Source of the DNA: Diplocarpon mali
Taxonomy: Eukaryota > Ascomycota > Leotiomycetes > Helotiales > Drepanopezizaceae
Direction: 5' to 3'
Assembly: GCA_024741835.1 (NCBI GenBank)
Contig: JAENRP010000365.1
Location: 1-41,857, forward strand
DNA: 41,857 bases
The position numbers and the translations under genes are program-made. Under the pieces are notes generated by a model. That model was not told the DNA's origin, ran no database searches, and saw only the letters and a program-made list of their open reading frames with translations. Shown in pieces: positions 32,691-41,793 of this stretch. Each line of letters opens with the position of its first letter. Within the stretch, counting starts at the first letter, position 1.

Positions 32691-33990
32691 ATTAATAAGG
32701 GATTAAGCTACGGCTTTTATAAGCGTACGATAGTAGCAAATGGACGGCTTTCCGATTGGAATGCGCAAGCCGTTATCGTCGATAAAGTGGAGGACCCTTA
32801 GCCGTAGGATAAACCCCGAATTATATTCAATTACCGCAATATAATAGAGCAAATGCTAGGTTGCTATATAGAGTTATCGTCGAAGCTATATGACTATTTA
32901 GGCCACCTTGCGCATAAGTTATTCCTCAAATTCGATCTTAAAAATATATATTAGTACGTACTAATCCACTTAGCAAATCGTTATTACTTCGCCTTTACGA
33001 TTTCCAGTATTGGCCAGCTCTAATAAACCAAAATGCTATAAGGATCGATAACTTCCGGCTATAGTATAACTGAATTAATATATATTATACTAGGTCAAAT
33101 ACCACTATTAGAACTAGGGCAGGGAAGTGACTTTATTAGCCGACTATTAGTTATAGTCGCTTCCGATGAGAACTCGCTCCTTAAGTATGGCTTCTATATT
33201 GATAATATCTTCGGCGGCTGCTAAGATTTTAAGGAAGGCTACCGCTTTATAGCAGATAAATTGCTTCTAAGAGTAGCATAGGCTTATATGCGACTATCCT
33301 TTAAGAAGATGGAATTGTTTATAGATGAAGTCGTTACGCTAGGCGTTACTTATAAGTTAGGAGGCTTAATCTTAATAAAACTAGAGCGATTGAATAAGAT
33401 TCGAATATAGCCAGTCCTTAAATCTGCTACTTAAGTTCATAAGTTCGTCGGTGCTATTAGCATTACCCGACGGTTTGTGAAAAACTTTGCAGAGATTAAA
33501 TTGCCACTATTATAATTGACTAGTAATATAGATTAGCGTTAAGGGAAAGCCGAGCAAGTGTCCTTTAAGATACTGCGTTAAAAGTGCTCAGATGTCCTCG
33601 ATATATATAAATAGGATAGTAAGAGATCTGCCGTCTACTTTTACTCTAATGCAAGCAAATAAAGAGCTGGTTATTGCATTACATAGCAATAAGAAGGCGC
33701 TGAAGTGGCAATCCTATATAATGCTTTCACATTCTTAAAGTCATAACGCAATTATAGGATATATAAACGCAAGTTATATGCAATTGTAGAATTTAGTCGC
33801 AAGTTCGACTATATATTCCAAGGACCGATTATAGCAACTATCTTCACTAACTATTAGCTACTAACCTACTTTCTAAAGTCATCTAGCATCAAAGGCATTT
33901 ACATAAGGTAGGCCTCTAAGTTGCGTCAGTTGAATATCGAGATACACTAGATCCTAGGTTCTAAGAATAAGGTGGCCGACGCCCTCTTTA
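32690..33990 (+). pseudogene. Gypsy-B reverse transcriptase and RNase H relic
   Basis: Reads R-L-S-D-W-N near 32745, R-I-I-F-N-Y-R near 32818 and D-L-K-N near 32935. The polymerase motif near 33198 is F-Y-I-D-N, the second catalytic Asp changed to Asn. RNase H follows, with V-Y-F-Y-S-N-A-S near 33628 and K-V-A-D-A-L near 33970. Few stops, consistent with a younger element. Confidence 0.8.
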
Positions 33991-35745
33991 GAACTATCTT
34001 CCTAAATCCAGATAGAGACTCCAATTATCTTAACGACTTTAGCCACCTTGATCTATCTAATACTAAACTAGAGTAGGTCTGGAAGGATAGGAAGAATGGT
34101 TACGAAGAGCTAGTAAGATAAGTCGGCGAACCACTTTACAATAAAGAATTGCACTATATAATACTAGGGGAGTCCCTGGCTGTTTTACTAGATATATCAT
34201 CCTTTATAGCCAGACTACGTCAAGCTGACCCTATATGCGTTAAATAGTCAAAATCCAAGCACTTTCCAACTATCTTGCGATCTTTCGCATTAGAGGCTAT
34301 CTGGCGAAGTTTCCTACTACGATCTAAATATCGCGCATGCGAGTAGTACTTAGAGATTGCTAGCTTCCTAATCTTATCCGAATACCTAGATTAGTGCGTT
34401 ACGAAGATATAGAGAGCTGCCTTTTATAAAAGACTAGACCGGTATAGCACCAACTCTTAAGGCGTTCTATATATATAGATCAAGGGCGCTACGAAGCGCT
34501 GCATCCTACCTAGCGAAGTGTCAACTGTTCTAATAGCTGCCTATAACAATAGGGGTCACTTTTAGGCCGCTATCACTATACGCAAAATAACCGAGGTCTA
34601 CTAGCCTAGCATAGCGAAGGATACAAGGGACTATATACTCGGCTATCTGCGCTGCGCTTAGCATAGCATAGCTCGGTGTACCTAGACTCTTACTAAAGTC
34701 ACAGTTTCTAGTATTATAGAGTTACTCGGCGCCGATTGGATTAGTCCTTTTCCAGATTTCAACCGACCTAATAGAGTTCGGTAGATCCTACTAGTTATCG
34801 ATTACTTCTCCCACTATGCGTAGGCCAAGGCGTTTAATGCTAATAATTCAGCTGCGGTCATTTCCTTCCTATCTGATATATTTAGTGTATACAGCATCCC
34901 AGTCGGTATATACACTAATCCTAAACCTTATTTTAAGGCAGAGGTAATTAGATAGGCACAAACACAAGGCACAATCTAGACCACATTGCCGTCTAAAGCT
35001 AAGAAAGCTATAGGAATGATCGAAAAAGCAGTAGATATGTTCTAAAGAGTCCTAAAAAAGACTTGCCCTACACTATAACAGTAGCTAGAGTGGCTGAATC
35101 GAGCACTCTACGACTTCAATAACCGTTATATCGCCTATCTTAGCTATAGTCCATTTGAGATTCTTCTTAGCTTCAACGGCTCTGATATAGTTAGCTAGCA
35201 GTTTCTACTACTTCGGCATCAGTTACTAGCTGCGCTAATTAGTAATCTAAAGAGTAGAGTAAAGAGTGCACTACCTAGTACCAAGGACTATACCGATCTT
35301 ATAGTCGATCATATAGTCAAGAGATAAGAAGTCCAAGAGGTCATTAACGCTAGGTCTAATCTTACCCGCTAGCGTACAAAGGAGCGCTATAACTTAAGGG
35401 TTCATTTAGATAAGATATTAATTCTAGGCCAATTAGTGATATTATTCGATAAGAGGCAGTCAGGCAAGAAATTGCAAGCTGTATAGCGTAGTCCATTCGT
35501 TATTATCGGTTACGCTAGCGAGATAAGGAGATCATATACCCTACGCCAAATCGATGGCACTAATATACAAGGTCATTTTTACAGCGATCACCTAAAAGCG
35601 TTTCGGTTGCGAGAAGGCTACCTAGTTATATCGAACGAATAGGAACTTCCTATATTTTAAAATATTCGATTAGGCAATGCGGCCTTCAAATTTCCAAAAG
35701 CAGTGCGTTCGATTGCTAGGGCTTATTATATATAAGATCATTAGA
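33990..35745 (+). pseudogene. Gypsy-B integrase relic with GPY/F-like module
   Basis: The H2C2 zinc domain is near 34530-34690, reading A-Y-N-N-R-G-H-F then R-C-A-Q-H-S-I-A-R-C; the first His is Tyr. The core starts with G-A-D-W-I-S-P-F-P near 34730 and V-I-D-Y-F-S-H-Y near 34795. After it, S-P-F-V-I-I-G-Y...S-Y-T-L-R-Q-I-D-G near 35490-35560 and S-D-H-L-K-A-F near 35585 match the GPY/F module found after gypsy integrases. I see no clear chromodomain. Confidence 0.75.
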
Positions 35746-36131
35746 AACTTAGATCTAGGCGGTTTTCCTACGATAGTCGCGCTATTCCCGCGGGACGGTT
35801 ATTATTAGCTAATTATAATATACGCGTTTTTATTCGCCCTTTTCGATTATAAAGCGCAGATTAATACTAATAATAGAGTCACTGAATTCCAGTATCTTTA
35901 TAGCTATATCTAAATAGAAGATAAGATATATGCTATAAGCTATCCTTTATTTGTTTTACTAGCTAGGTAGGGCATAGACCAGAGGTCTGGTATATATAGC
36001 CTATTATAAAATATAAGTTATAATTAGTCTATTGTTCTTTACTTGTTTTCGTATACTAATTGCTTTTATAACTAGCTAGTATAGTATTTAGCACTAGGTC
36101 ACTTAAGGGGCTTTATGCGTACTAGGGGGAG
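35746..36131 (+). other. Gypsy-B 3' untranslated region and polypurine tract
   Basis: No reading frame. The run AGGGGGAG at 36124-36131 lies directly before the 3' LTR and is the expected plus-strand priming tract. Confidence 0.6.
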
Positions 36132-36267
36132 TAAACACCTTCCGGAATGGAAAGGGTGGTATTAGTCAGCCCTTAGGGTGCCTTAGGCACCTAGATGTAC
36201 TATAAATATCTTCCCTCGGAGTCTACTCCTCCGAGTCTAATACAACTCCCTATCACACCAGTTATTT
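36132..36267 (+). repeat. Gypsy-B 3' LTR, 136 bp
   Basis: Partner of 28593-28728. It keeps C at the CpA sites near 36253-36260 that are T in the 5' LTR, and has one T (in CCTTAGG) where the 5' LTR has C. TATAAATA is at 36201-36208. The target copy GCAA follows at 36268. Confidence 0.9.
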
Positions 36268-36400
36268 GCAACAGGGGCGAACGGGTCCGAGCCGGAGGGG
36301 CTGGGAGCGAACAGGAACGGTACACCAGGAGCGGGGGAGGCAGCAGCACCACCACTCGCGGGAGTAGCGGGCCCTCCTAGCACTAAGGTCTAATCGCTCC
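36268..36400 (+). other. Copia-C GC-rich tract (right half)
   Basis: Continuation of the GC-rich tract at 28430-28592, interrupted by Gypsy-B. Joining the halves at the GCAA site gives one plus-strand frame (Gly/Ser/Arg-rich, ending at the TAG at 36378) and one minus-strand frame (Ala/Pro-rich). Gypsy-B thus landed inside an open low-complexity tract. Confidence 0.55.
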
Positions 36401-36960
36401 TATCTTTTAAAATCAGCCTAGAACTTAATAAGACTTAACAAACGTACTATAGAAGCTCCGAAGCGCACCCTTTACTATATTAAGCAATAGTGCTACTTCC
36501 TCCTTAAAGGCGCCGCGGGCGCAGGCTGATACGATAGCCTCTTAAGAGGCGAGGAGAGGTCCGCTGGCCTGCTAGTAGCCGTTGCTTAGCACTATATAAT
36601 AAACGCAACGCGTACTAAAGGTGCTATTAAAGCACTAATAATCGAGATTGCTAATACTCCTATATGCAATGCAACGTACGTATGCGTCGTCGCGCTCTAT
36701 TATAGGCTTAGGCATATAGCGCGCAGCAGGGGCAGGGCTCTTAGGTAGCGGCGGCAGCGGTAGCGGCGGCGGCAGGGGCGGCGGCGACGGCGGCGGCGGC
36801 TTATTGCCTAGTAGGCGCTAGGACAAGCGCGCTAGGGTTGCAACTCCCGCAAGAGCGCTAGCGACCTAGCGCAAAGTTAGTATAACGCAGGGTATAAGGA
36901 CTCTAAGGGTCTTACTTTGCAAGGGCGGCCAGGGCTATAATAAGTAGGAGTTCCTTTTAT
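36400..36960 (+). pseudogene. Unrecognised RIP-decayed frame between Copia-C pol and 3' LTR
   Basis: A plus-strand frame of about 180 codons, interrupted by TAG/TGA only, can be read from the bases near 36405 to the TAA near 36945. Its middle part (about 36540-36720) is unbroken except for one TAG and contains E-E-R-S-A-G-L-L-V-A-V-A and K-G-A-I-K-A-L-I-I-E-I-A; an Arg-rich (CGG) run follows at 36740-36790. I do not recognise a family. Copia elements normally have no gene here, so it could be an additional or captured gene, or chance openness in a GC-rich segment. Confidence 0.35.
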
Positions 36961-37263
36961 ATTTAAAAATTATTAGTATAAAGATAATATTTTTAAATAA
37001 TAAAGGAGGATTATTTTTAAAAGAAAGGAAGAAGGACCTCTGCGATAGAAATACTCTATAAGAAGCCTAATAGAGCATTAGTATAGAATCGTAAAGATTC
37101 TTAAGCGCGCTTATTGCTTATGGCAACCCTTTTCGTTTTAAAAGGAACGACCTTTAAAGGGGCAGCATATAGGTAGAGCCTCTTTTCTTTATAACTGCTA
37201 TTCTTTCCTTTATTTTATCTATATAGCTAAGCGATTCTAAAAGCATCGCCTAACTAAGAGGTG
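36960..37263 (+). other. Copia-C 3' untranslated region and polypurine tract
   Basis: AT-rich noncoding sequence leading to AACTAAGAGGTG, a short purine-rich stretch adjoining the 3' LTR at 37264 that probably is the plus-strand priming tract. Confidence 0.5.
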
Positions 37264-37460
37264 TATTATATAGAATAGGCGGAGTCTCTACTTATTTTAA
37301 AGACCCTCTATATAACTCTGCTAAGTTATAGACTCTCTCTTTTCTTTCCGAAGTCTCCTTACCATATATATACTAGATAATAATACAATCAATCATCTTC
37401 TCCTACTTCTGCGAGCCTCCGGAGTGACGTAATGAAGGCCCTCCAGCCGACCGCACCACA
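37264..37460 (+). repeat. Copia-C 3' LTR, 197 bp
   Basis: Partner of 22233-22429. Its first bases, TATTATATAG, are the RIP-altered form of TGTCGTGCAG, while its end, CCGCACCACA, is better preserved than in the 5' copy. The LTR pair has therefore decayed at different places in each copy. Followed by the target copy CTTCT (37461-37465). Confidence 0.9.
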
Positions 37461-37465
37461 CTTCT
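37461..37465 (+). repeat. Target-site duplication CTTCT, right copy (Copia-C)
   Basis: Identical to 22228-22232. Confidence 0.92.
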
Positions 37466-37816
37466 CGATAAGGACGCGCCCTTATATTATTTGCAGAGTT
37501 GCTAAAGGTTCTGATTATCTAAGGGAGTTGGTTTTAAGCCTCCTTATATATTAGTATAAGGAAAATTGAACCCTATCTTATGCTTCCTTCCTAATTGCTA
37601 TTATAAAGGAGATATAAAAGGATTGTAGAGTATTTAAAATGCTAGCTTCTTAACTAGACCTCTTGCGTCTTAAAGGTTCAAAAGCTTAATAAAGCTCTCG
37701 AACTTTTATCAAGGAAGGTTTTTAGTAAGGCCATCTGCGTGCATATCCTTAGTAGGAAGATAGGCCACTTGAAAGCTCCCCTTTTAGTACTCCTATCGTA
37801 GCCATATATTATATAT
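37466..37816 (-). pseudogene. Copia-D RNase H C-terminus, interrupted by Copia-A copy 3
   Basis: The minus strand from 37800 reads G-S-F-Q-V-A-Y-L-P-T-K-D and then A-D-G-L-T-K-N-L-P, the C-terminal copia RNase H signature, ending R/K-L-L-N-L-stop near 37680. It is the same family as the Copia-C C-terminus (near 28000-28143) but keeps the A-D-G-L-T-K motif that Copia-C has lost. It stops at 37816 where the 310-bp Copia-A LTR begins, so Copia-A copy 3 inserted in it. The 3' continuation is at 22232-20928. Confidence 0.8.
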
Positions 37817-38126
37817 TATTAAGCTTAAGTGAGTCGGCGCAGTAGGTAAAGGAGGCTTCTAAAGGTCGATGGTCGATATATTAGTAAGAGTTAAGGAAGG
37901 AAGGTTACCCCTTTCTTCCTTATAGCTATATATGTATTAATATCCTACTAATTAAGCAATAGGGTTATATGATAATATATTAAAGTAATAGCTATATTAC
38001 CTATCTCAATACCCTTACTTAGACCTTACTCCGATTGACCTATAGTCGGGAAAATAATAACTATCCTTTTACGCTAATCTAACTCTTAAGTATCTTTTTA
38101 AATTAAAAATAATTAATTAATAGCAA
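37817..38126 (-). repeat. Copia-A 3' LTR, 310 bp (copy 3)
   Basis: Reverse complement of 5353-5662 with the same length. Its outer end abuts Copia-D. Confidence 0.7.
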
Positions 38127-38150
38127 CTTCTATTAAAAATACCAAACTCC

Positions 38151-38299
38151 ACTTATAAAGTAGGACTAGGAGTCAATTTTCCCAAAAGCGTTCCTTTATA
38201 AGACTACGTAACTTGACTTGCAGTTTAGGCCTAGGAGTTGATTTAAAAACTTTCCTTTATAAGACTATATGACCTAACTTGTAAAGCGGGCCTAAGAGT
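38151..38299 (-). repeat. Triplet of 23-bp palindromes after Copia-A pol (copy 3)
   Basis: Copies at 38151-38173, 38216-38238 and 38277-38299; same positions relative to pol and LTR as in copies 1 and 2. Confidence 0.9.
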
Positions 38300-39990
38300 C
38301 ATCCTTAAGCCTATTAAGCCCTTACTATCTTTTGCAACTTTAATATATCTTTAAATGCTTTAAATTTTACAACTATCTTTAATAGTTTTATAAATCTATT
38401 TGCTATTATTCAATCGGTTAAGATATAAGTAATTGATAACTTATTCTTTATAATAAGGTTACAAATAAAGTAGTAGGTAATATTAATATATTTCGATCGC
38501 TTATATAAGTATAGATTCTTTATAAGTACAATCGCCCTTATATTATCTACTTAAAGATTAATATAGTTCTTATCTTATTTAATATACTTAGCGAAACCTA
38601 TATCTTTTAAAACTTAAGCGATTTATAATCCTTGCTTACAATTTAATAATATTAATATATATTCGGCCTTAATGCTTGCAATAGCCACTGATTTCTACTT
38701 CCTACTTCCTTATAATATAAGTCTATTATATAGTACTACTACGCTTTTAAATATACTTTTCTAACCTTTTATATTTGCCTAATTAGAATCGGTATATACC
38801 TTAAGCTTTACGCTTATATATTTCATTAGTCTATATCTTACCTTTTATATAATTATCGATCGAAGGTATCTTTTAAATCGCTTAATTATATTCTTATATT
38901 AAATCGTCAGATCCTTTAAGTTCTAATTAAGTTACTTAATAATAAAGGCAATATCTAGTCTTATATATACTATAGTATATATAATTGCTTTAATATCTTA
39001 TTAGTACTTCTTTAGATCTTTTCTTTACTTATTTTTATTAATAGGCTCTAACTTATTATACTTTCCTTCGATTGGAGTATACTTTGGCTTAAAGTTAAAA
39101 GTATAAGTAAAGAGTCCTATTCGGTCTAGGATCTTCTTAATATACTGCTCTTAATTTAACTAAAGTTCTTAAGTAGAGCGGTTCTTTATAATGCAAATGC
39201 TAAGGATCTTATAAATTCCCCTTAGATCCTTAGTATTAAAACGTTTTCGAATAGTTATAAAGAACTAATCTAATTAAGTAGTTGTTTTCGCAGCTATAGT
39301 AATATTATTAATATATAGTAGTAATTTAATTCTACACTTAATATAGGTAAATAAACAAGGGTTAGCTAGGCTTTGAATAAATCCTATTTCTACTAGAGTA
39401 GAGCTATATAAGAGGTTCTAATTATAAGCTGATTGTTTAAGCTTATAAATACTATAGAGTATATAGAGAGAGTGGCTAGCGCGTATAAGAATACTATTAG
39501 GTTAGGAAAGAAAAATCCGTTCCTTTATAATCGCTTTAGTAAATGCATTTTTAATATTATACTATCTGCATTTAAGGTCCTTAGCAGCTACTATTGCTAT
39601 AAATATGCAAAGGGTATCTATGCGAACTATTAGCGTAAATGTGTCGAAGTAGTCTTTTCTATACTATTAAGAGAAGCCCTTAGCTATAAGCCTTACCTTA
39701 TAATATTCTAAAGTCCTATTTATATATATTTTAATTATAAAGACCTACTTTATTAAAACTAGGTTTACGTCCTTTAGCGTCGGTTCTTCTATTTATATAC
39801 TATTTGCAGTAAGAGAACTTATCTCCTTTTAAATTGCCTTATTTTATACTACTCTATTCTTTAGATTATTAATAGCTTTATTATATATCTTTAAAAGAGA
39901 GATTTTCATTATCCTCTTAGCGGCTAAGAACGTATTATCTTTATCGAAGCTCTATTAAAGTTCAAGCTTATAGATCCTATGCGCTATTAT
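38300..39990 (-). pseudogene. Copia-A copy 3 reverse transcriptase/RNase H relic
   Basis: Follows copy 1 at 3500-5165 in reverse complement, with many TAA/TAG stops. The Y-I-D-D region (near 39310) is changed to an N-N form (antisense of TATTATTAATATATA). No long open stretch on the sense strand. Confidence 0.75.
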
Positions 39991-41400
39991 AGCTTAGATA
40001 CGCTTAGACTTGCGTTTATCTAAGGTGTCTTCTAGTTCTAGGTCTTTATTCCTTTTTAAAGACGTAGGTTCGGCTATAGGTTCTATAAGCTTATTATCTA
40101 AGGAATCGCTTTCTAATAGTAGAGGCTTATTATTACTTATACCTATTTTAAGAATATCCTTTATTATAAGTGCTTTAACTAAAGGGATAATAATATTAAA
40201 GTTATTCTATACTTTAAGTAGTTTGCAGACGATAGGAATAGTCTATTCGGCCTTTAGGCGACTAATAGGTTATCGATTAGCAGGTGCGCTTAATATGCTT
40301 AAGCTAAGAGAGAAGGGTTATTAGTTCGGCTTAATATTATTACTATTAAGTAGTATACCTTGCGAATCTCTAGGTATGCAAAGCTTTAAGGATAGCTCCT
40401 TCTTATTTTAAGATACGTCGAACTTAACTACTAAAGATATAATTACTTGCCTTAGATCTAGCGCGTATACTATCTATTGCTTTATTATTTATTTAATATA
40501 TTTAATAAATATATACTCTTTACCTTAGTCTATTAGCTTTTTACTCTTTATACCCGCGGGCTAGGACTTTAGGCTAATATAGCAGTAGCAGACGCTTTTA
40601 AAGACGCAGATATAGTCTAGGCTTAGTTTTTATTTAAAATATGCCTTATATAGCGATATTTAAGTGCTATTAACTATTAGTCTATTACTTATTCTATTTT
40701 GCAAATATATATCTGCCTTAACTATAAGGTCCTAGAATTCTAATAGCAAGTTAGCATCTTATAATAAAGCGCGATAGTCAGTCTCTACTTATTAGATGCT
40801 TTACTTAGCGATACCATTTTAATAGGAACCTTTATATATTATAATTAGTTTATAGCAAACTCCTTATTTTACCTATTTATTAAGCTTTGCCTTAATCTCT
40901 AATATATTATTAGACCTAATAGCTATTAGCTTTAACTAGGTCTAGCGTTCCTCTATCACTTTTTAAGTTTCTAGCTTTTTTATAAGCTTAGATTTAGTCT
41001 TAGCGCGTATAGTCTATATCTGCTAAGTAGAGTTATCTACTATTTAAGAAAACCAATTATTTCCTTTAATTAAGGTTATAAATAGTCCGGTAGTATTAAT
41101 AGATATTAGTACTAGTATTAAATCTTTTTATAAATTAAGCTTAATTTGCGTCCGATTTCGAAGTTTTATTAGCTTGCAAATTCGGCATATTAAGCGATCC
41201 TTTAGTACTTAGATCTTTTATTTAAAGGTCGAGACCTTATATAAGCCCTTTAATTTCTTTAGCTTTAAATGCGCGAATCTTCTATATATTAGCTAATACC
41301 TTAATAGGCTTTCGGCTTTTCATAGCTTTAGTAGCCTATTATCAGTCGATACTTTATTATTAGCAGCTAGAAAGGACTAATAGTAGCAGTTTAAGGTTTT
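39990..41400 (-). pseudogene. Copia-A copy 3 hinge and integrase relic
   Basis: Minus-strand hinge, rich in charged residues and Pro, then the integrase with the same zinc and catalytic segments as copy 1 at 2100-3190. Decay is by transitions. The hinge is the better-preserved part, as shown by the clean antisense frame at 40010-40324. Confidence 0.7.
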
Positions 41401-41410
41401 GCCGTTTTCC

Positions 41411-41793
41411 AATTGCAAGCCTAGCTTAAGAGTCGTTTTTAGTAAAACCGTAAGATCTACTCGCGGTCCTGGCTTAAGAGTCGATTTCCTAGAAATAGCG
41501 AGATCTACTTACGGTCCTAGCTTAGGAGTCATTTTTAATAAATCCGCGAAGTTCACTTGCGGTCTTAGCCTAAGAGTCATTTCTGCCAAATTCACTTATG
41601 ATCCTAGCTTAGGAGTCATTTTTAAGGATACTTTACAATCTACTTATAGTCCTGGCTTAAGAGTCATTTTAGCGAATTTCACTTGCGATCCTAGCTTAAG
41701 AGTCTATCTATTCTCCTTATCTTCGCTTAATTGTATTAGGGCGGAGAGTGCACTTTCCTTAAAGGAATCCACTTATAAGTCTGGCCTAAGAGT
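41411..41793 (-). repeat. In-frame array of eight 23-bp palindromes (Copia-A copy 3)
   Basis: Starts (plus coordinates) at 41411, 41459, 41507, 41555, 41594, 41642, 41681 and 41771: spacings 48, 48, 48, 39, 48, 39 and 90, the mirror image of copy 1. All share one phase on the minus strand. Copies closest to the original sequence include 41459 (ACTCGCGGTCC then TGGCTTAAGAGT). Confidence 0.9.

Larger units (their letters stand above)
28593..36267 (+). mobile_element. Gypsy-B: complete Ty3/gypsy element, inserted in Copia-C
   Basis: About 7.7 kb with 136-bp LTRs and a GCAA target duplication (28589-28592 and 36268-36271). Plus-strand order: gag with zinc knuckle (about 29300-30780), basic AT-hook-like segment (about 30890-31110), protease (about 31480), reverse transcriptase (about 32700-33300), RNase H (about 33600-33980), integrase (about 34480-35350), GPY/F-like module (about 35480-35640). 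A polypurine tract precedes the 3' LTR. It is the youngest element visible, judged by LTR identity and by its innermost position. No 23-bp palindromes are present. Confidence 0.9.
22233..37460 (+). mobile_element. Copia-C: complete Ty1/copia element with LTRs, split by Gypsy-B
   Basis: Bounded by 197-bp LTRs and a perfect CTTCT target duplication. Internal order on the plus strand: gag (about 22680-23760), protease (about 24085), integrase (about 24680-25240), reverse transcriptase (about 26520-27440), RNase H (about 27640-28140), then an unusually long 3' segment of about 1.4 kb, split by Gypsy-B at 28593-36267. Removing Gypsy-B leaves an element of about 7.5 kb. It contains none of the 23-bp palindromes. 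Confidence 0.9.

Noticed and set aside
36195..36380. 61-codon plus ORF
   Set aside because: Begins in the Gypsy-B 3' LTR and ends in the Copia-C GC-rich tract; a chimera formed by insertion.
37461..37480. Homology between CTCGATAAGGA at 37464 and CGATAAGAGGA at 31 and 97
   Set aside because: Only about ten bases match and contexts differ; probably chance.
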